DNA of 64,000 nt from CALDCK01 sp050618055. GTDB taxonomy: Bacteria; Myxococcota_A; UBA9160; SMWR01. The stretch is taken from the NCBI GenBank assembly GCA_050618055.1, contig JBNLVK010000061.1, positions 1 to 64,000 on the forward strand, written 5' to 3'. Position 1 is the stretch's first letter. The number at the start of each line of letters is the position of its first letter. Positions 41,485 through 50,049 of the stretch are shown in pieces. The notes beneath the pieces were generated by a model. That model was not told the origin of the DNA, made no database searches, and worked only from the letters and a program-made list of their open reading frames with translations. Position numbers and translations under genes: made by a program.

Positions 41485-42102
41485 TCAATCTGCGGGATCC
41501 GGGGGTTGGTAGCCTTCACCGAACAGGTAGCGCTCCGTCGTGCCCTTGCGGCTGGCGCGGGGCTTGAGCGCGCGGGCCTGGCGGAACGAGCGACGCAGCC
41601 GCTTGTCGATGGCCTGGGCCTCGGGCCCCTCCATGATCTTCAGCAGCAGGCGTCCGCCGGGGGCCAGCAGCCGCGGCAGCGCCGCCTCGACGCCCAGCAG
41701 CAGCTCCTCCTCGCGGGCCCGATCGGTGTCGCGGATGCCGGTGAGCTTGGGCGCCGCGTCGCACAGCAGCACGTCGGCGCGCCCTTGCAGCGCCTCGAGA
41801 AGCGCTTCGACGACGGGGGCTTGCGTGAGGTCCCCGGTCAATGCGATCACGTTCTCATTGGGCAGCGGCTCGGTCTCGGCCAGGTCGACGCCCACCACGC
41901 GCCCCTGCTTTCCCACCTGCTCCGCCGCCACCTGGAGCCAGGCCCCGGGCCAGCAGCCCAGGTCGATCACCCGGTCGCCGCGGCGCAGCAGGCGTCGGCC
42001 CCTGCAGAGCTCCAGCAGCTTGTAGGCCGCCCGCGAGCGGTAGCCCTCCTGCTTGGCCCGCTGGTGGAAGTGGTCCTTGCGGTCGTATCCCGGGCGGGGC
42101 AC
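41485..42102 (-). CDS. rlmE: 23S rRNA uridine-2552 2'-O-methyltransferase
   Basis: 205 residues from a GTG with AGGGAG before it. It starts R-S-R-A-A-Y-K-L (catalytic Lys near 28), then D-L-G-C-W-P-G-A-W (SAM site), C-D-A-A-P-K (about 115) with the Asp, L-L-K-I-M (Lys about 155), and R-K-G-T-T-E-R-Y with the Glu, giving the K-D-K-E set of FtsJ. It methylates U2552 in the 50S peptidyl-transferase A loop. W replaces A in the usual C-A-P-G motif. The rplC gene ends 9 bases upstream. Confidence 0.92.
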   Translation of the reverse strand: MPRPGYDRKDHFHQRAKQEGYRSRAAYKLLELCRGRRLLRRGDRVIDLGCWPGAWLQVAAEQVGKQGRVVGVDLAETEPLPNENVIALTGDLTQAPVVEALLEALQGRADVLLCDAAPKLTGIRDTDRAREEELLLGVEAALPRLLAPGGRLLLKIMEGPEAQAIDKRLRRSFRQARALKPRASRKGTTERYLFGEGYQPPDPAD

Positions 42103-42111
42103 GCCCGCTCC

Positions 42112-42762
42112 CTAGGAGTCGGCCTTTGCCTTGACCGACGGGCGCACGCGCAGGATGCCCTCGTTGTGGCCGGGCACGCCGCCGCGCACGAACAGCAGGC
42201 CCTGGTCGGCGTCGACCTTCACCACCTCGATGTTCAGGCCGGTCACGCGCTCGTTGCCCATGCGGCCGGCCATGCCGATGCCCTTGAACACCTTGCCCGG
42301 GTAGGCGCCGGCGCCGATGGCGCCGCCGTGGCGGAAGAACTCGTGGGTGCCGTGGGTCTTGCGCTTGACCGCGAAGCCGTGGCGCTTGACCACGCCGGCG
42401 GTGCCGCGGCCCTTCGAGGTGCCGATCACGTCGACGCGCTGGCCCTCGCTGAAGATGTCGACCTTGATGTCCTGGCCCACCTCGTAGGCCTCGGCCTCCT
42501 CGGCGGACAGGCGGCTCTCCTTCAGCACCTGCTGGGGCGCCGTGCCGGCCTTCTCGAAGTGGCCGAGCTCGCCCTTGGGCGTGCGCGACGGACGCCGCTC
42601 GCCGTAGCCGAGCTGGAGGGCGGTGTAGCCGTCCTTCTCCTCGGTCTTCTTCTGCACCACCTTGTTGGGACCGGCCTCGAGGACGGTCACCGGGATGCAC
42701 TCGCCGGAGTCGGTGAACAGCTGGGTCATGCCGATCTTGCGGCACAGGAATTCGATCGCCAC
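42112..42762 (-). CDS. rplC: 50S ribosomal protein L3
   Basis: 216 residues from a GTG. F-L-C-R-K-I-G-M-T-Q-L-F is the L3 start; H-G-T-H-E-F-F-R-H-G-G-A-I-G (about 138), P-G-K-V-F-K-G (about 158) and M-A-G-R-M-G-N-E-R-V-T (about 168) are L3 core motifs. L3 binds 23S rRNA near the peptidyl-transferase centre. It is not in the usual S10 cluster: no rpsJ, rplD or rplW flanks it, and the neighbours are a lipoprotein gene and rlmE. Whether it is the only L3 in the genome cannot be told from this window. Confidence 0.95.
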   Translation of the reverse strand: MAIEFLCRKIGMTQLFTDSGECIPVTVLEAGPNKVVQKKTEEKDGYTALQLGYGERRPSRTPKGELGHFEKAGTAPQQVLKESRLSAEEAEAYEVGQDIKVDIFSEGQRVDVIGTSKGRGTAGVVKRHGFAVKRKTHGTHEFFRHGGAIGAGAYPGKVFKGIGMAGRMGNERVTGLNIEVVKVDADQGLLFVRGGVPGHNEGILRVRPSVKAKADS

Positions 42763-42795
42763 GACGGGGACCTCGGAGGAGAAGGGGAGTCGGGA

Positions 42796-43326
42796 TCAGT
42801 CGCCTTCGGAAGGCGCGGGAATATAGGAAGGCGCCGGGCCGGTGTCGAGGTCGGCCCCTGCGGGGTCGCCCCCACCCGCCTCCAGGTCGGGGTCGCAGAC
42901 GAAGCGGTCCTGGGCGGCCCGCAGGCTGGCCAGGTCGCCGCCCCAGTCCCGCCAGCCCCACTCGAGCTCCTCCCAGGTGGTGGCCACCACCCGGCCGTCC
43001 CGGTAGGCCACCGGCCGGTCGTCGTACTGGACGTCCGGGCAGCCCTCGGCCGGCCGGGTCGCCACCACGTAGACCTCGAGCCGCAGCGAGCCGCCGCCCG
43101 GCGGTCGCAGCTCGACCTCCCGGTAGGGGGTGGGGAAGGGGGCGTCCGGGTGACCCGGCCGGCGCACCGGCACGTCGCCCATCTGGTCCCGGACCTGCGC
43201 GCGGGTCTGGCCGATCTCCACCGCGCGGTGGCGCTCGCGCAGCACGTGGGCCGGCACGCTCGGCGGACCGGGAGACTGGCAGGCGACGAGGCCGACGGCC
43301 AGCAGGAGCAGGCGGGCGCGAACCAT
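42796..43326 (-). CDS. SmpA/OmlA-like lipoprotein
   Basis: 176 residues. The leader ends in L-V-A-C (lipobox). Near residue 37 the pattern E-I-G-Q-T-R-A-Q-V-R-D-Q-M-G resembles the SmpA/OmlA/BamE start (G-x-T-x-x-Q-V-x-x-x-L-G), after which the usual beta strands follow. A role in outer-membrane assembly is possible but the body is longer than BamE. It diverges from the cupin gene over 30 bases and precedes rplC by 33. Confidence 0.7.
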   Translation of the reverse strand: MVRARLLLLAVGLVACQSPGPPSVPAHVLRERHRAVEIGQTRAQVRDQMGDVPVRRPGHPDAPFPTPYREVELRPPGGGSLRLEVYVVATRPAEGCPDVQYDDRPVAYRDGRVVATTWEELEWGWRDWGGDLASLRAAQDRFVCDPDLEAGGGDPAGADLDTGPAPSYIPAPSEGD

Positions 43327-43356
43327 GGCGGGTGCCCGAGCAGGGTAGACTGGGGC

Positions 43357-43821
43357 GTGATCCGGCGCATGGTCGTCTTCGGGCTGCTGCTGGCGAGCTG
43401 CGCGGCCGGTCCGGCCGGTCCTCCGACGGGGCCCGGACCGGTGCTCGACGTGCTGCTGGGCGACCGGCGCACCACGCTCCCCCGCGCGGAGCTGGTCGCG
43501 CGGGCCGCACTCGCCCCCGACCAGGACGTGCGCGTGGTGGAGATCGGTCGCGACGCGCACACCAGCCACCACGTGGTGGGAATCCGCAGCGGCGAGCCGC
43601 TCCACCGCCACGAGCGGCACGACCTGATCGTGGTCGTGCTGGAGGGCCACGGCCGCATGCGCCTGGGCGACACGACCCGCCCCGTCGGCCAGGGCTCGGT
43701 GGTGTACACGCCGCGCGGCGCGGTCCACGCCTTCACCAACGCGGGCGAGCGACCGGCCTACGCCCACGTCGTCTACAGCCCGCCCTACGACGGCGAGGAC
43801 CGGGTGCTGGTGGGCGAGTGA
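43357..43821 (+). CDS. Cupin-fold lipoprotein
   Basis: 154 residues from a GTG; an ATG four codons on is an alternative. The leader ends in L-A-S-C, so it is lipid-anchored. The cupin core has H-R-H and a following H (E-P-L-H-R-H-E-R-H) with E-G-H-G-R near 98 and R-G-A-V-H-A-F near 128, giving the metal-binding His residues. Likely a small metal-dependent sugar or oxygen-handling enzyme or a binding protein outside the cytoplasm (inference). Confidence 0.82.
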   Translation: MIRRMVVFGLLLASCAAGPAGPPTGPGPVLDVLLGDRRTTLPRAELVARAALAPDQDVRVVEIGRDAHTSHHVVGIRSGEPLHRHERHDLIVVVLEGHGRMRLGDTTRPVGQGSVVYTPRGAVHAFTNAGERPAYAHVVYSPPYDGEDRVLVGE

Positions 43822-43840
43822 GGCGCGACCGGCGCCGTCG

Positions 43841-44263
43841 CTAGAGCGGCAGCGGTGCGGTTCGCGCCGGCTTCCTCGCCGGGGCCTTCTTCTTCGTCGT
43901 CTTCTTGCGCGTCGCCTTCTTCTTCTTCGGCGGCTCGATGGCGCGCTCCAGGCGCTTCAGCAGACGGACCGCGTCGCGGCGCGCCTGGGTCGTCCCCTTG
44001 CGCCAGCGCTTCTCGCCCTCGGCCTCGAGCTTGCCGAGCGTGTGGCTCGTGTCGCGCAGCAGGCGCGTCCAGCGCCGGCGCGCGTCGCGCTGCGACTTCT
44101 CGATCTCGCGCTCCAGGCGCGTCAGCCCCAGGCGCACTCGTCGCGAGAATGCGCGCAGGTCCCTGGGCAGCTCTTCCTCGAGGCGCCGCACCGCCTTGCG
44201 GGCGCTGGTCTTGCGGCTGGCGCGTTTCTTCGCGGTCTTCTTGCGGGAGGTCTTGGCAGGCAC
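43841..44263 (-). CDS. Histone-like basic protein with central coiled coil
   Basis: 140 residues. The GTG at 44263 is chosen because AAGGAG lies about 8 bases upstream; an in-frame ATG at 44308 lacks a site. The layout is Lys/Ala-rich basic arm (about 1-25), helical R/E-rich coil (about 26-110), then a K-K-K-A-T-R-K-K tail ending in P-A-R-K-P-A-R-T-A. It resembles H1-like nucleoid proteins of deltaproteobacteria. It shares no repeat motif with the 37-456 gene, only composition and leader style. Confidence 0.72.
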   Translation of the reverse strand: MPAKTSRKKTAKKRASRKTSARKAVRRLEEELPRDLRAFSRRVRLGLTRLEREIEKSQRDARRRWTRLLRDTSHTLGKLEAEGEKRWRKGTTQARRDAVRLLKRLERAIEPPKKKKATRKKTTKKKAPARKPARTAPLPL

Positions 44264-44310
44264 GGCAGTCTCCTTTGCCTTGGGGGTCAACCCACCTACG
44301 GACTGCAATC

Positions 44311-44338
44311 ACTATGCCCGGCCCGGACGACGCTGCAA
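44311..44338 (-). promoter_or_regulatory. Candidate promoter of the second histone-like gene
   Basis: On the minus strand TTGCAG (44333-44338) and CATAGT (44311-44316) are separated by 16 bases. The transcript would carry a leader of about 40 bases to the GTG at 44263. Both boxes are partial matches; there is no other good pair in the 145-base gap. Confidence 0.4.
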
Positions 44339-44408
44339 CGGGCTTTCTTGTCGCAACGCGCCACTGATCCGGTCCGCCGCGGGGCAGAACGCTCCAGAGC
44401 ACCGCGGC

Positions 44409-44906
44409 TCACTCCGGGACCTCCCAGTCGTAGGGGCGTGCCCGCCGCGCGCCGTCGACCAGCCGCTTCAGCGCCGGCAGCCCGCGCAGGCCGCGCTCGG
44501 CGGCGAACACCAGCAGGCGCGGACCGGCGGCGGCCACCAGCTTCACGTAGCCGCGTCGCACCAGCCGTCCGAAGCCCGCGACCACCCGCAGGTCGACGTG
44601 CTCCTCCGGGTCGGCCGACTCCATGGCCCGGAACAGCGCCATGGCGAAGCCGGCGAGCCCGTCGTGCTCCTCGGCCAGGCGCCGGACCGCACCCGGCGCG
44701 AAGCGGAACACGAAGTCCGGATCCGCCGAGCGCCCGGGCAGCAGCTCGGCGTGGTCGCCGCGCAGCGCCAGGTGCCAGGCCTCGCCGGGCCGCGTGGTGA
44801 AGTAGACGTCGCTGGTGGCGTCCGGCGCGCTGACGTAGCGCGCCGCCGCGCGCCAGGCCGCGTGCTCCCGGAACAGCCGGCCCAGCACGAGGACCTCGTC
44901 CTGCAT
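44409..44906 (-). CDS. SCP2 sterol-binding-like protein (tentative)
   Basis: 165 residues, no signal peptide. The alternation of strands followed by F-R-F-A-P-G-A-V-R-R-L-A and the E-E-H-D-G-L-A-G-F-A-M-A-L-F-R-A-M segment, then G-Y-V-K-L-V, resembles SCP2-like lipid-transfer domains. Identity to a family is not certain. It lies between the basic protein gene and mfd, with the opposite strand to mfd and about 110 bases between starts. Confidence 0.55.
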   Translation of the reverse strand: MQDEVLVLGRLFREHAAWRAAARYVSAPDATSDVYFTTRPGEAWHLALRGDHAELLPGRSADPDFVFRFAPGAVRRLAEEHDGLAGFAMALFRAMESADPEEHVDLRVVAGFGRLVRRGYVKLVAAAGPRLLVFAAERGLRGLPALKRLVDGARRARPYDWEVPE

Positions 44907-45016
44907 GCCCCGAGCCTACGCCACCGCGGGCGCACGGGCGTCGGCTACCCTCCCCGCGTACCTGGTACCCCCCTCTCCGAGGGCGGGTGGCGGGATATCC
45001 GTGCGTGCAGGGAGCG

Positions 45017-45193
45017 ATGGCCGAGAGCGAGACACGAATCCAGGGACTCCGCGACCTGACCGACCACCTGGTCGCGCAGCGACGCGCCGCCCACGTGGTC
45101 GGGCTGCGCGGCGCGTCGCGTGCCGTGGCGGTGGCCCACCTGGCCCGCGCCCACGGCGATCGCCCCATCCTGGTGATCGTCCCCACGGCCTAG
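45017..45193 (+). pseudogene. mfd: N-terminal fragment of mfd, ending in an in-frame TAG
   Basis: 58 codons (M-A-E-S-E-T...) lead in frame straight into the mfd body, but TAG at 45191-45193 stops it after I-V-P-T-A. The residues match the beginning of the Mfd UvrB-like domain, where other Mfd proteins continue with a charged residue and a D-L motif. The frame continues open immediately after (Q-G-D-A-F-V-E-D-L). A substitution in one codon (for example GAG or CAG) would restore the gene. Confidence 0.75.
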
Positions 45194-45256
45194 CAGGGCG
45201 ACGCCTTCGTCGAGGATCTCCAGGCTGCCCTCGGCGAGGCGCCCGGCCGGGGGCGC

Positions 45257-48200
45257 GTGCGCGCCTTCCCCCGCTACGACACCCAGCCCTACGAGCGCTT
45301 CTCGCCCCAGCCCTTCCTGGTCGCCCAGCGCATGGACCTGCTCTACCGCTGGCTCGCGAGCCCGGCGCCGGGTCCGGACGTGCCGGTGTCGAGCGAGCCC
45401 GCGCCCATCGCGGTGGCGCCGTGGACGGCGCTGGCCCCGCGCGTCCCGACCCGCGGCTTCGTGCGCGGTCGCGCCGTGCACCTCGAGGTGGGCCAGACCC
45501 TCGACCGCGACGCGCTGGTCGAGACGCTGGTGTCGGCGGGCTACGCGCGCATGCCGCTGGTGGAGGAGCGCGGCGAGCTGGCCGTGCGCTGCGGCATCCT
45601 CGACCTCTACCCGCCCCAGCGCGAGCTGCCGGTGCGCGTCGAGCTGCTGGGCGACGAGGTCGAGTCGATCCGCGAGTTCGACCCGGCCAGCCAGCGCAGC
45701 CAGCAGACCCTTCCCTACGTGGTGGCGCCGCCGCCCCGCGAGCTGCTGGTCGACCGCAGCGGCGTGATCGCCGCCAGCGACGCGCTGCGCGAGCGCGCCC
45801 GGGAGCAGGGCGTACCGGCCCGCGACGTCGACCAGCTGGTGGACGCCCTGCTGCGCGGTCACCTGCCGCCGGGTGTCGAGGCGCTGGCCCCGCTGCTGAT
45901 GCGCGAGACCGAGACGGTGCTCGACTTCCTGCCGTCGGACACGCTGGTGGTGGTCGACGATCCGGACGCCGGACGCCAGCGCCTGCTGAAGTACGCCGAG
46001 GAGCTCTTCGAGCACCACGAGCTGGCGGTGGAGAGCGGACGCCTGGTGGCCCGGCCCGACGAGCTGGCGCTGCTTCCCGAGGAGCTCGAGCAGGCGGTCG
46101 GGGCGCGGGCGCCGGTGCTGCTCGACGGTCTCGACGTCGACGAGGGCGACGGCCTGCCGCGCCACGCGGTGCGCGCGCCGGACCAGTCGGAGCTGCGGCG
46201 CGCGCTCACCCGGGCGCGCACCGGCGACCACGCGCTGCGCCCGCTGGTCGAACGCATCGAGCAGTGGCGCGCCGACCGCTTCCGCATCGTGCTGGCCGCG
46301 CCCTCGCTCTCCCACGTCGAGCGCCTGCGCACGCTGCTCTCCGAGTACGCCGTCGAGGCGGTGGCCAGCGACGATCCGCGGCCCGCCTGGCGCTGGTCGG
46401 GCACCGGCCGGGTCGAGGTGCGCGCCATGCCGCTGTCGGCCGGCTTCACGCTGCCGTCGGAGAAGCTGGCCGTGGTGACCGAGGAGGAGATCTTCGGTCC
46501 GCGCGAGAAGACGCGGCGGCGCACCCGGCAGTGGCCGGCCGGCGCGGCGGTCGAGGCGCTGGGCCAGCTCACGCCCGGCGACTACCTGGTCCACGCGGAG
46601 CACGGCATCGGCATCTACCGCGGCCTGGTGGAGCTGGAGCTGCGCGGTGCGATCGGCGAGTTCCTGCGCCTCGAGTACGCCGAAGGCGCGCGCCTGTTCC
46701 TGCCGGTCCACCGGCTGAACCTGGTGCAGCGCTACGCCGGATCCGACGGCCACGTGCCGCGCATCGACAAGCTGGGCGGACTCACCTGGGAGAAGGCCAA
46801 GAAGAAGGTCAAGCGCTCGCTGCGCGACATGGCCGAGGAGCTGCTGTCGGTGCACGCCGCGCGCGAGGTGGCCGAGGGCTTCGCCTTCTCGCCGCGCGAC
46901 CGCATGTTCGAGGAGTTCGAGGCCACCTTCCCCTACGACGAGACCCCGGACCAGCTGGCTGCCATCGAGGACTCGCTGGCCGACATGCAGAACGGCAAGC
47001 CCATGGACCGCATCGTGTGCGGCGACGTGGGCTTCGGCAAGACCGAAGTGGCCGTGCGCGCCGCCTTCCGCGCGGCCATGGACGGCAAGCAGGTGGCCGT
47101 GCTGGTGCCGACCACCATCCTGTGCCAGCAGCACGAGGAGACCTTCCGCGAGCGCTTCCAGGGCTACCCGGTGCGCATCGAGGCGCTCTCCCGCTTCCAG
47201 ACCCCGGCCGCCAGCAGGCGCGTGCTGGAAGGCCTGGCCGACGGCAGCGTCGACGTCGTGATCGGCACCCACCGGCTGCTCCAGAAGAGCGTGCGCTTCC
47301 GCAGCCTGGGCCTGCTGGTGGTCGACGAGGAGCACCGCTTCGGCGTGGCCCACAAGGAGCGCATCAAGCAGCTCAAGAAGACGGTCGACGTGCTGACGCT
47401 CACCGCCACGCCCATTCCGCGCACGCTCCAGCTCGCCTTCACCGGCATGCGCGACCTGTCGGTCATCGACACGCCGCCGGCCGACCGCCTGGCCATCCGC
47501 ACCCAGGTGTGCCACTTCTCCGAGCAGATCATCCGCGAGGCGATCCTGCGCGAGATGCGCCGCGGCGGTCAGGTCTACTTCGTGCACAACCGGGTGCAGA
47601 CCATCGGCGCCATGGCCGAGACGCTGGCGAAGGTGGTGCCCGAGGCGAAGGTGCTGGTGGCCCACGGCCAGATGAAGGAGCGCGAGCTCGAGAAGCGCAC
47701 CCTCGACTTCATGCACGGCAAGTACGACGTGCTGCTGTGCACCACGATCATCGAGAGCGGCATGGACAACCCGCGCGCCAACACGATCGTGGTGAACCGG
47801 GCCGACGCGCTGGGGCTGGCCCAGCTCTACCAGCTGCGCGGACGCGTCGGACGCAGCTCGCACCGGGCCTACGCGTATCTCATGGTCCGCAACACCGAGC
47901 AGCTCACCCCCGACGCGCGCAAGCGGCTCGAGGCCATCCAGGACCTGACCGAGCTGGGCAGCGGCTTCCGCCTGGCCAACATGGACCTGGAGATCCGCGG
48001 CGCGGGCAACCTGCTGGGCGCCGAGCAGTCGGGCAACCTGATGGCGGTGGGCTACGAGACCTACATGGAGATGCTCGAGGAGACGATCGACGAGCTGCGC
48101 GGCAAGCCGCACCAGCAGGAGATCGACCCGGAGATCCGCCTGCCGGTTCCCGCGCGCCTGCCCGACGACTACGTGGCGACGGTCAGCCAGCGGCTGGTGC

Positions 48201-48562
48201 TGTACAAGCGGCTGGCGAGCTGCCGCGACGACGACGAGGTGGACCGCATCCGCGACGAGCTGCTCGACCGCTTCGGCGCGCTGCCCGAGGTGGCCGAAAA
48301 CCTCCTGTGGGTGATCCGGCTGAAGATCGCGGCGCGGCGGCTGGGCATCGCGTCGGTCGACCTGGCCAACGGCGAGTTCGTGCTCACCGCCGCCGAGCAG
48401 ACGAACGTCGATCCGGAGCGGCTGCTACGCCTGATGACCCAGGCCCGCGGCGGCCTGCGCGTGACCCCCGGCCACAAGATCTACGCCCCGGCCCCCCGCA
48501 ACGGCGACGCCACGGGCCTGTTCGACTCGGCCCGCCGCCTGCTGGCCCACCTGGGCGACTAG
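45257..48562 (+). CDS. mfd: Transcription-repair coupling factor, main open frame
   Basis: About 1,100 residues after the stop codon. UvrB-like N-terminal domain continues with P-R-Y-D-T-Q-P-Y-E-R-F-S-P-Q-P; then RNA-polymerase interaction domain and the RecG-like translocase: Walker A G-D-V-G-F-G-K-T-E, D-E-E-H-R-F-G (DEEH box), T-A-T-P-I-P-R-T, the TRG motif, and Q-L-R-G-R-V-G-R. Mfd removes stalled RNA polymerase and recruits UvrA. GTG at 45257 is the first start downstream of the TAG, so the protein would lack the first 80 residues, if expressed. Total expected length (1,181 residues from 45017) matches family size. It converges with the hydrolase gene by 4 bases. Confidence 0.93.
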   Translation: MRAFPRYDTQPYERFSPQPFLVAQRMDLLYRWLASPAPGPDVPVSSEPAPIAVAPWTALAPRVPTRGFVRGRAVHLEVGQTLDRDALVETLVSAGYARMPLVEERGELAVRCGILDLYPPQRELPVRVELLGDEVESIREFDPASQRSQQTLPYVVAPPPRELLVDRSGVIAASDALRERAREQGVPARDVDQLVDALLRGHLPPGVEALAPLLMRETETVLDFLPSDTLVVVDDPDAGRQRLLKYAEELFEHHELAVESGRLVARPDELALLPEELEQAVGARAPVLLDGLDVDEGDGLPRHAVRAPDQSELRRALTRARTGDHALRPLVERIEQWRADRFRIVLAAPSLSHVERLRTLLSEYAVEAVASDDPRPAWRWSGTGRVEVRAMPLSAGFTLPSEKLAVVTEEEIFGPREKTRRRTRQWPAGAAVEALGQLTPGDYLVHAEHGIGIYRGLVELELRGAIGEFLRLEYAEGARLFLPVHRLNLVQRYAGSDGHVPRIDKLGGLTWEKAKKKVKRSLRDMAEELLSVHAAREVAEGFAFSPRDRMFEEFEATFPYDETPDQLAAIEDSLADMQNGKPMDRIVCGDVGFGKTEVAVRAAFRAAMDGKQVAVLVPTTILCQQHEETFRERFQGYPVRIEALSRFQTPAASRRVLEGLADGSVDVVIGTHRLLQKSVRFRSLGLLVVDEEHRFGVAHKERIKQLKKTVDVLTLTATPIPRTLQLAFTGMRDLSVIDTPPADRLAIRTQVCHFSEQIIREAILREMRRGGQVYFVHNRVQTIGAMAETLAKVVPEAKVLVAHGQMKERELEKRTLDFMHGKYDVLLCTTIIESGMDNPRANTIVVNRADALGLAQLYQLRGRVGRSSHRAYAYLMVRNTEQLTPDARKRLEAIQDLTELGSGFRLANMDLEIRGAGNLLGAEQSGNLMAVGYETYMEMLEETIDELRGKPHQQEIDPEIRLPVPARLPDDYVATVSQRLVLYKRLASCRDDDEVDRIRDELLDRFGALPEVAENLLWVIRLKIAARRLGIASVDLANGEFVLTAAEQTNVDPERLLRLMTQARGGLRVTPGHKIYAPAPRNGDATGLFDSARRLLAHLGD

Positions 48563-49494
48563 GCGCTCCGCCCGGGCAGCGTCTTCAGGAAGGCCTCCGC
48601 GCCTGGCGCCTGGGGCACGTCCTTGCCGGTGAGCCAGGCCTCGAGCATGGCGTTCACCTCGTCGGGCGCCTCCTGCTGCACCCAGTGGCCGACGCCGGGC
48701 AGGTAGCGCAGCGTGAGATCGGGGATGTAGTCGCGGGTGGCCAGCGTGAGCTCGACGCCCAGGGCGATGTCCTCGGTGCCCCAGAGCATCAGCGACGGAC
48801 ACTCGATCGGCGGATAGCCCCGCGCGTTCATGCGCTTGAAGCCGCCGCCGCGCACCAGCGCCCGGTAGTAGTCGACCATCGCCTTGGCCACGCCGGGCTG
48901 GGCCACGTTCTCCTGGTAGACCGCCACGTCGGCGTCGCTGAAGGCGCCGGCGCGGCGCGACGTCTGCTGGAACATGCGGTCGATGCGCTTGCGCAGCATG
49001 GCCTCGGGCGCGCCGGGCACCTGGAAGAACAGCGCGTACCAGCTGCGCAGGCGCTGGCGCCAGCCGGCCCGCTTCGCGGCCGCCGCCGGGTGGGGGATGT
49101 TCATCAGCACGAAGCGGTCGATGGGACGGATGCGGTGCGTCGCGAACCAGGTGGCGATGATGCCGCCCCAGTCGTGGGCCACCAGCAGCGTCTCCGACGG
49201 CTTCGCCGCGTCGATCAGCCCGGCCACGTCGTCCATCAGCGTCTCGATGGCGTAGTCGGCGGCGCGGTCCGGCTTGTCGGTCCGGCCGTAGCCGCGCAGG
49301 TCCGGCGCCCAGACCTTGTAGCCGAGCGACGCCAGCAGCGGCATCTGGTGGCGCCAGGAGTACCAGAGCTCGGGGAAGCCGTGGAGCAGCAGCGCCAGCT
49401 TGTCGCCCTCGCCGCAGGTGGCGACGTGGAAGCGCAGCCCGTTTGCGTAGACGAATTCGTGCTGGATCTCGTGGGGCTCGGACACGCCCCGCAT
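48559..49494 (-). CDS. Alpha/beta hydrolase, epoxide hydrolase-like
   Basis: 311 residues. L-H-G-F-P-E near residue 38 is the oxyanion motif, A-H-D-W-G-G near 106 has Asp as nucleophile, as in epoxide hydrolases and haloalkane dehalogenases, and H in G-V-G-H-W is the base near the end. A Tyr-containing cap fits epoxide hydrolase. The ATG at 49494 is used; a GTG three codons on is possible. Substrate unknown. Confidence 0.87.
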   Translation of the reverse strand: MRGVSEPHEIQHEFVYANGLRFHVATCGEGDKLALLLHGFPELWYSWRHQMPLLASLGYKVWAPDLRGYGRTDKPDRAADYAIETLMDDVAGLIDAAKPSETLLVAHDWGGIIATWFATHRIRPIDRFVLMNIPHPAAAAKRAGWRQRLRSWYALFFQVPGAPEAMLRKRIDRMFQQTSRRAGAFSDADVAVYQENVAQPGVAKAMVDYYRALVRGGGFKRMNARGYPPIECPSLMLWGTEDIALGVELTLATRDYIPDLTLRYLPGVGHWVQQEAPDEVNAMLEAWLTGKDVPQAPGAEAFLKTLPGRSA

Positions 49495-49500
49495 CCTAGC

Positions 49501-50049
49501 CTACGACGCCCGGGCCAGCGCCATCTCCGTCAGGCCGTCGGACTCGAGTCCCAGCGGCACCGCCATCAGGTTGAAGTAGTTGCCGACGGCGTTCAGCCAG
49601 GTGAGCTCGAAGATCTGGGTGTCGTCGAAGTGCTCGCGCAGCGCGGCGAAGGTGGCGTCGCTGGTGTCGCGGGTGCGCGTCACCTCCTCGGTGTAGGCCA
49701 GCGCCGCCCGCTCCGACGGGCTGAAGCGGGGGCTGTCGCGGAACTTCTCGAGGTCGCGGAACTTGTCGAGACCGATCCGCTCCTGCACCGCCTGGGCGTG
49801 GTGCAGGTCGGCGCAGAAGGTGCAGCCGTTGATCAGCGACGACTGGGTGGTCACCAGCAGCACCAGCTCGCGATCGAGCGACAGCTTGTCCAGGGTCCGC
49901 GCGATGGCCCAGCCCACGCGGCCGATCCGCGGCGCGCGGGCGTAGCCCACCTTGAGCGGCGAGATGACGGCCCCCAGCTGACGGCGGCTCATCCAGTAGG
50001 CCAGCCGCATGAAGAGACCCTTCGGACGTTCAATCGGCTCGAGTCGCAT
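49501..50049 (-). CDS. Carboxymuconolactone decarboxylase/AhpD-like protein
   Basis: 182 residues. I-N-G-C-T-F-C-A-D-L-H near residue 80 is the C-x-x-C-x-x-x-H active site of AhpD-like peroxidases, with an upstream Glu in the helix before it. Family roles are alkylhydroperoxidase or gamma-carboxymuconolactone decarboxylation. ATG at 50049; the following membrane gene's stop overlaps by 20 bases. Confidence 0.86.
   Translation of the reverse strand: MRLEPIERPKGLFMRLAYWMSRRQLGAVISPLKVGYARAPRIGRVGWAIARTLDKLSLDRELVLLVTTQSSLINGCTFCADLHHAQAVQERIGLDKFRDLEKFRDSPRFSPSERAALAYTEEVTRTRDTSDATFAALREHFDDTQIFELTWLNAVGNYFNLMAVPLGLESDGLTEMALARAS

Noticed and set aside
44945..48112. A 1055-codon open frame on the minus strand opposite mfd
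   Set aside because: It is the mirror of a real gene, with H, Q, V, L and R-rich composition and no motifs. GC-rich DNA gives such long antisense frames by codon bias.
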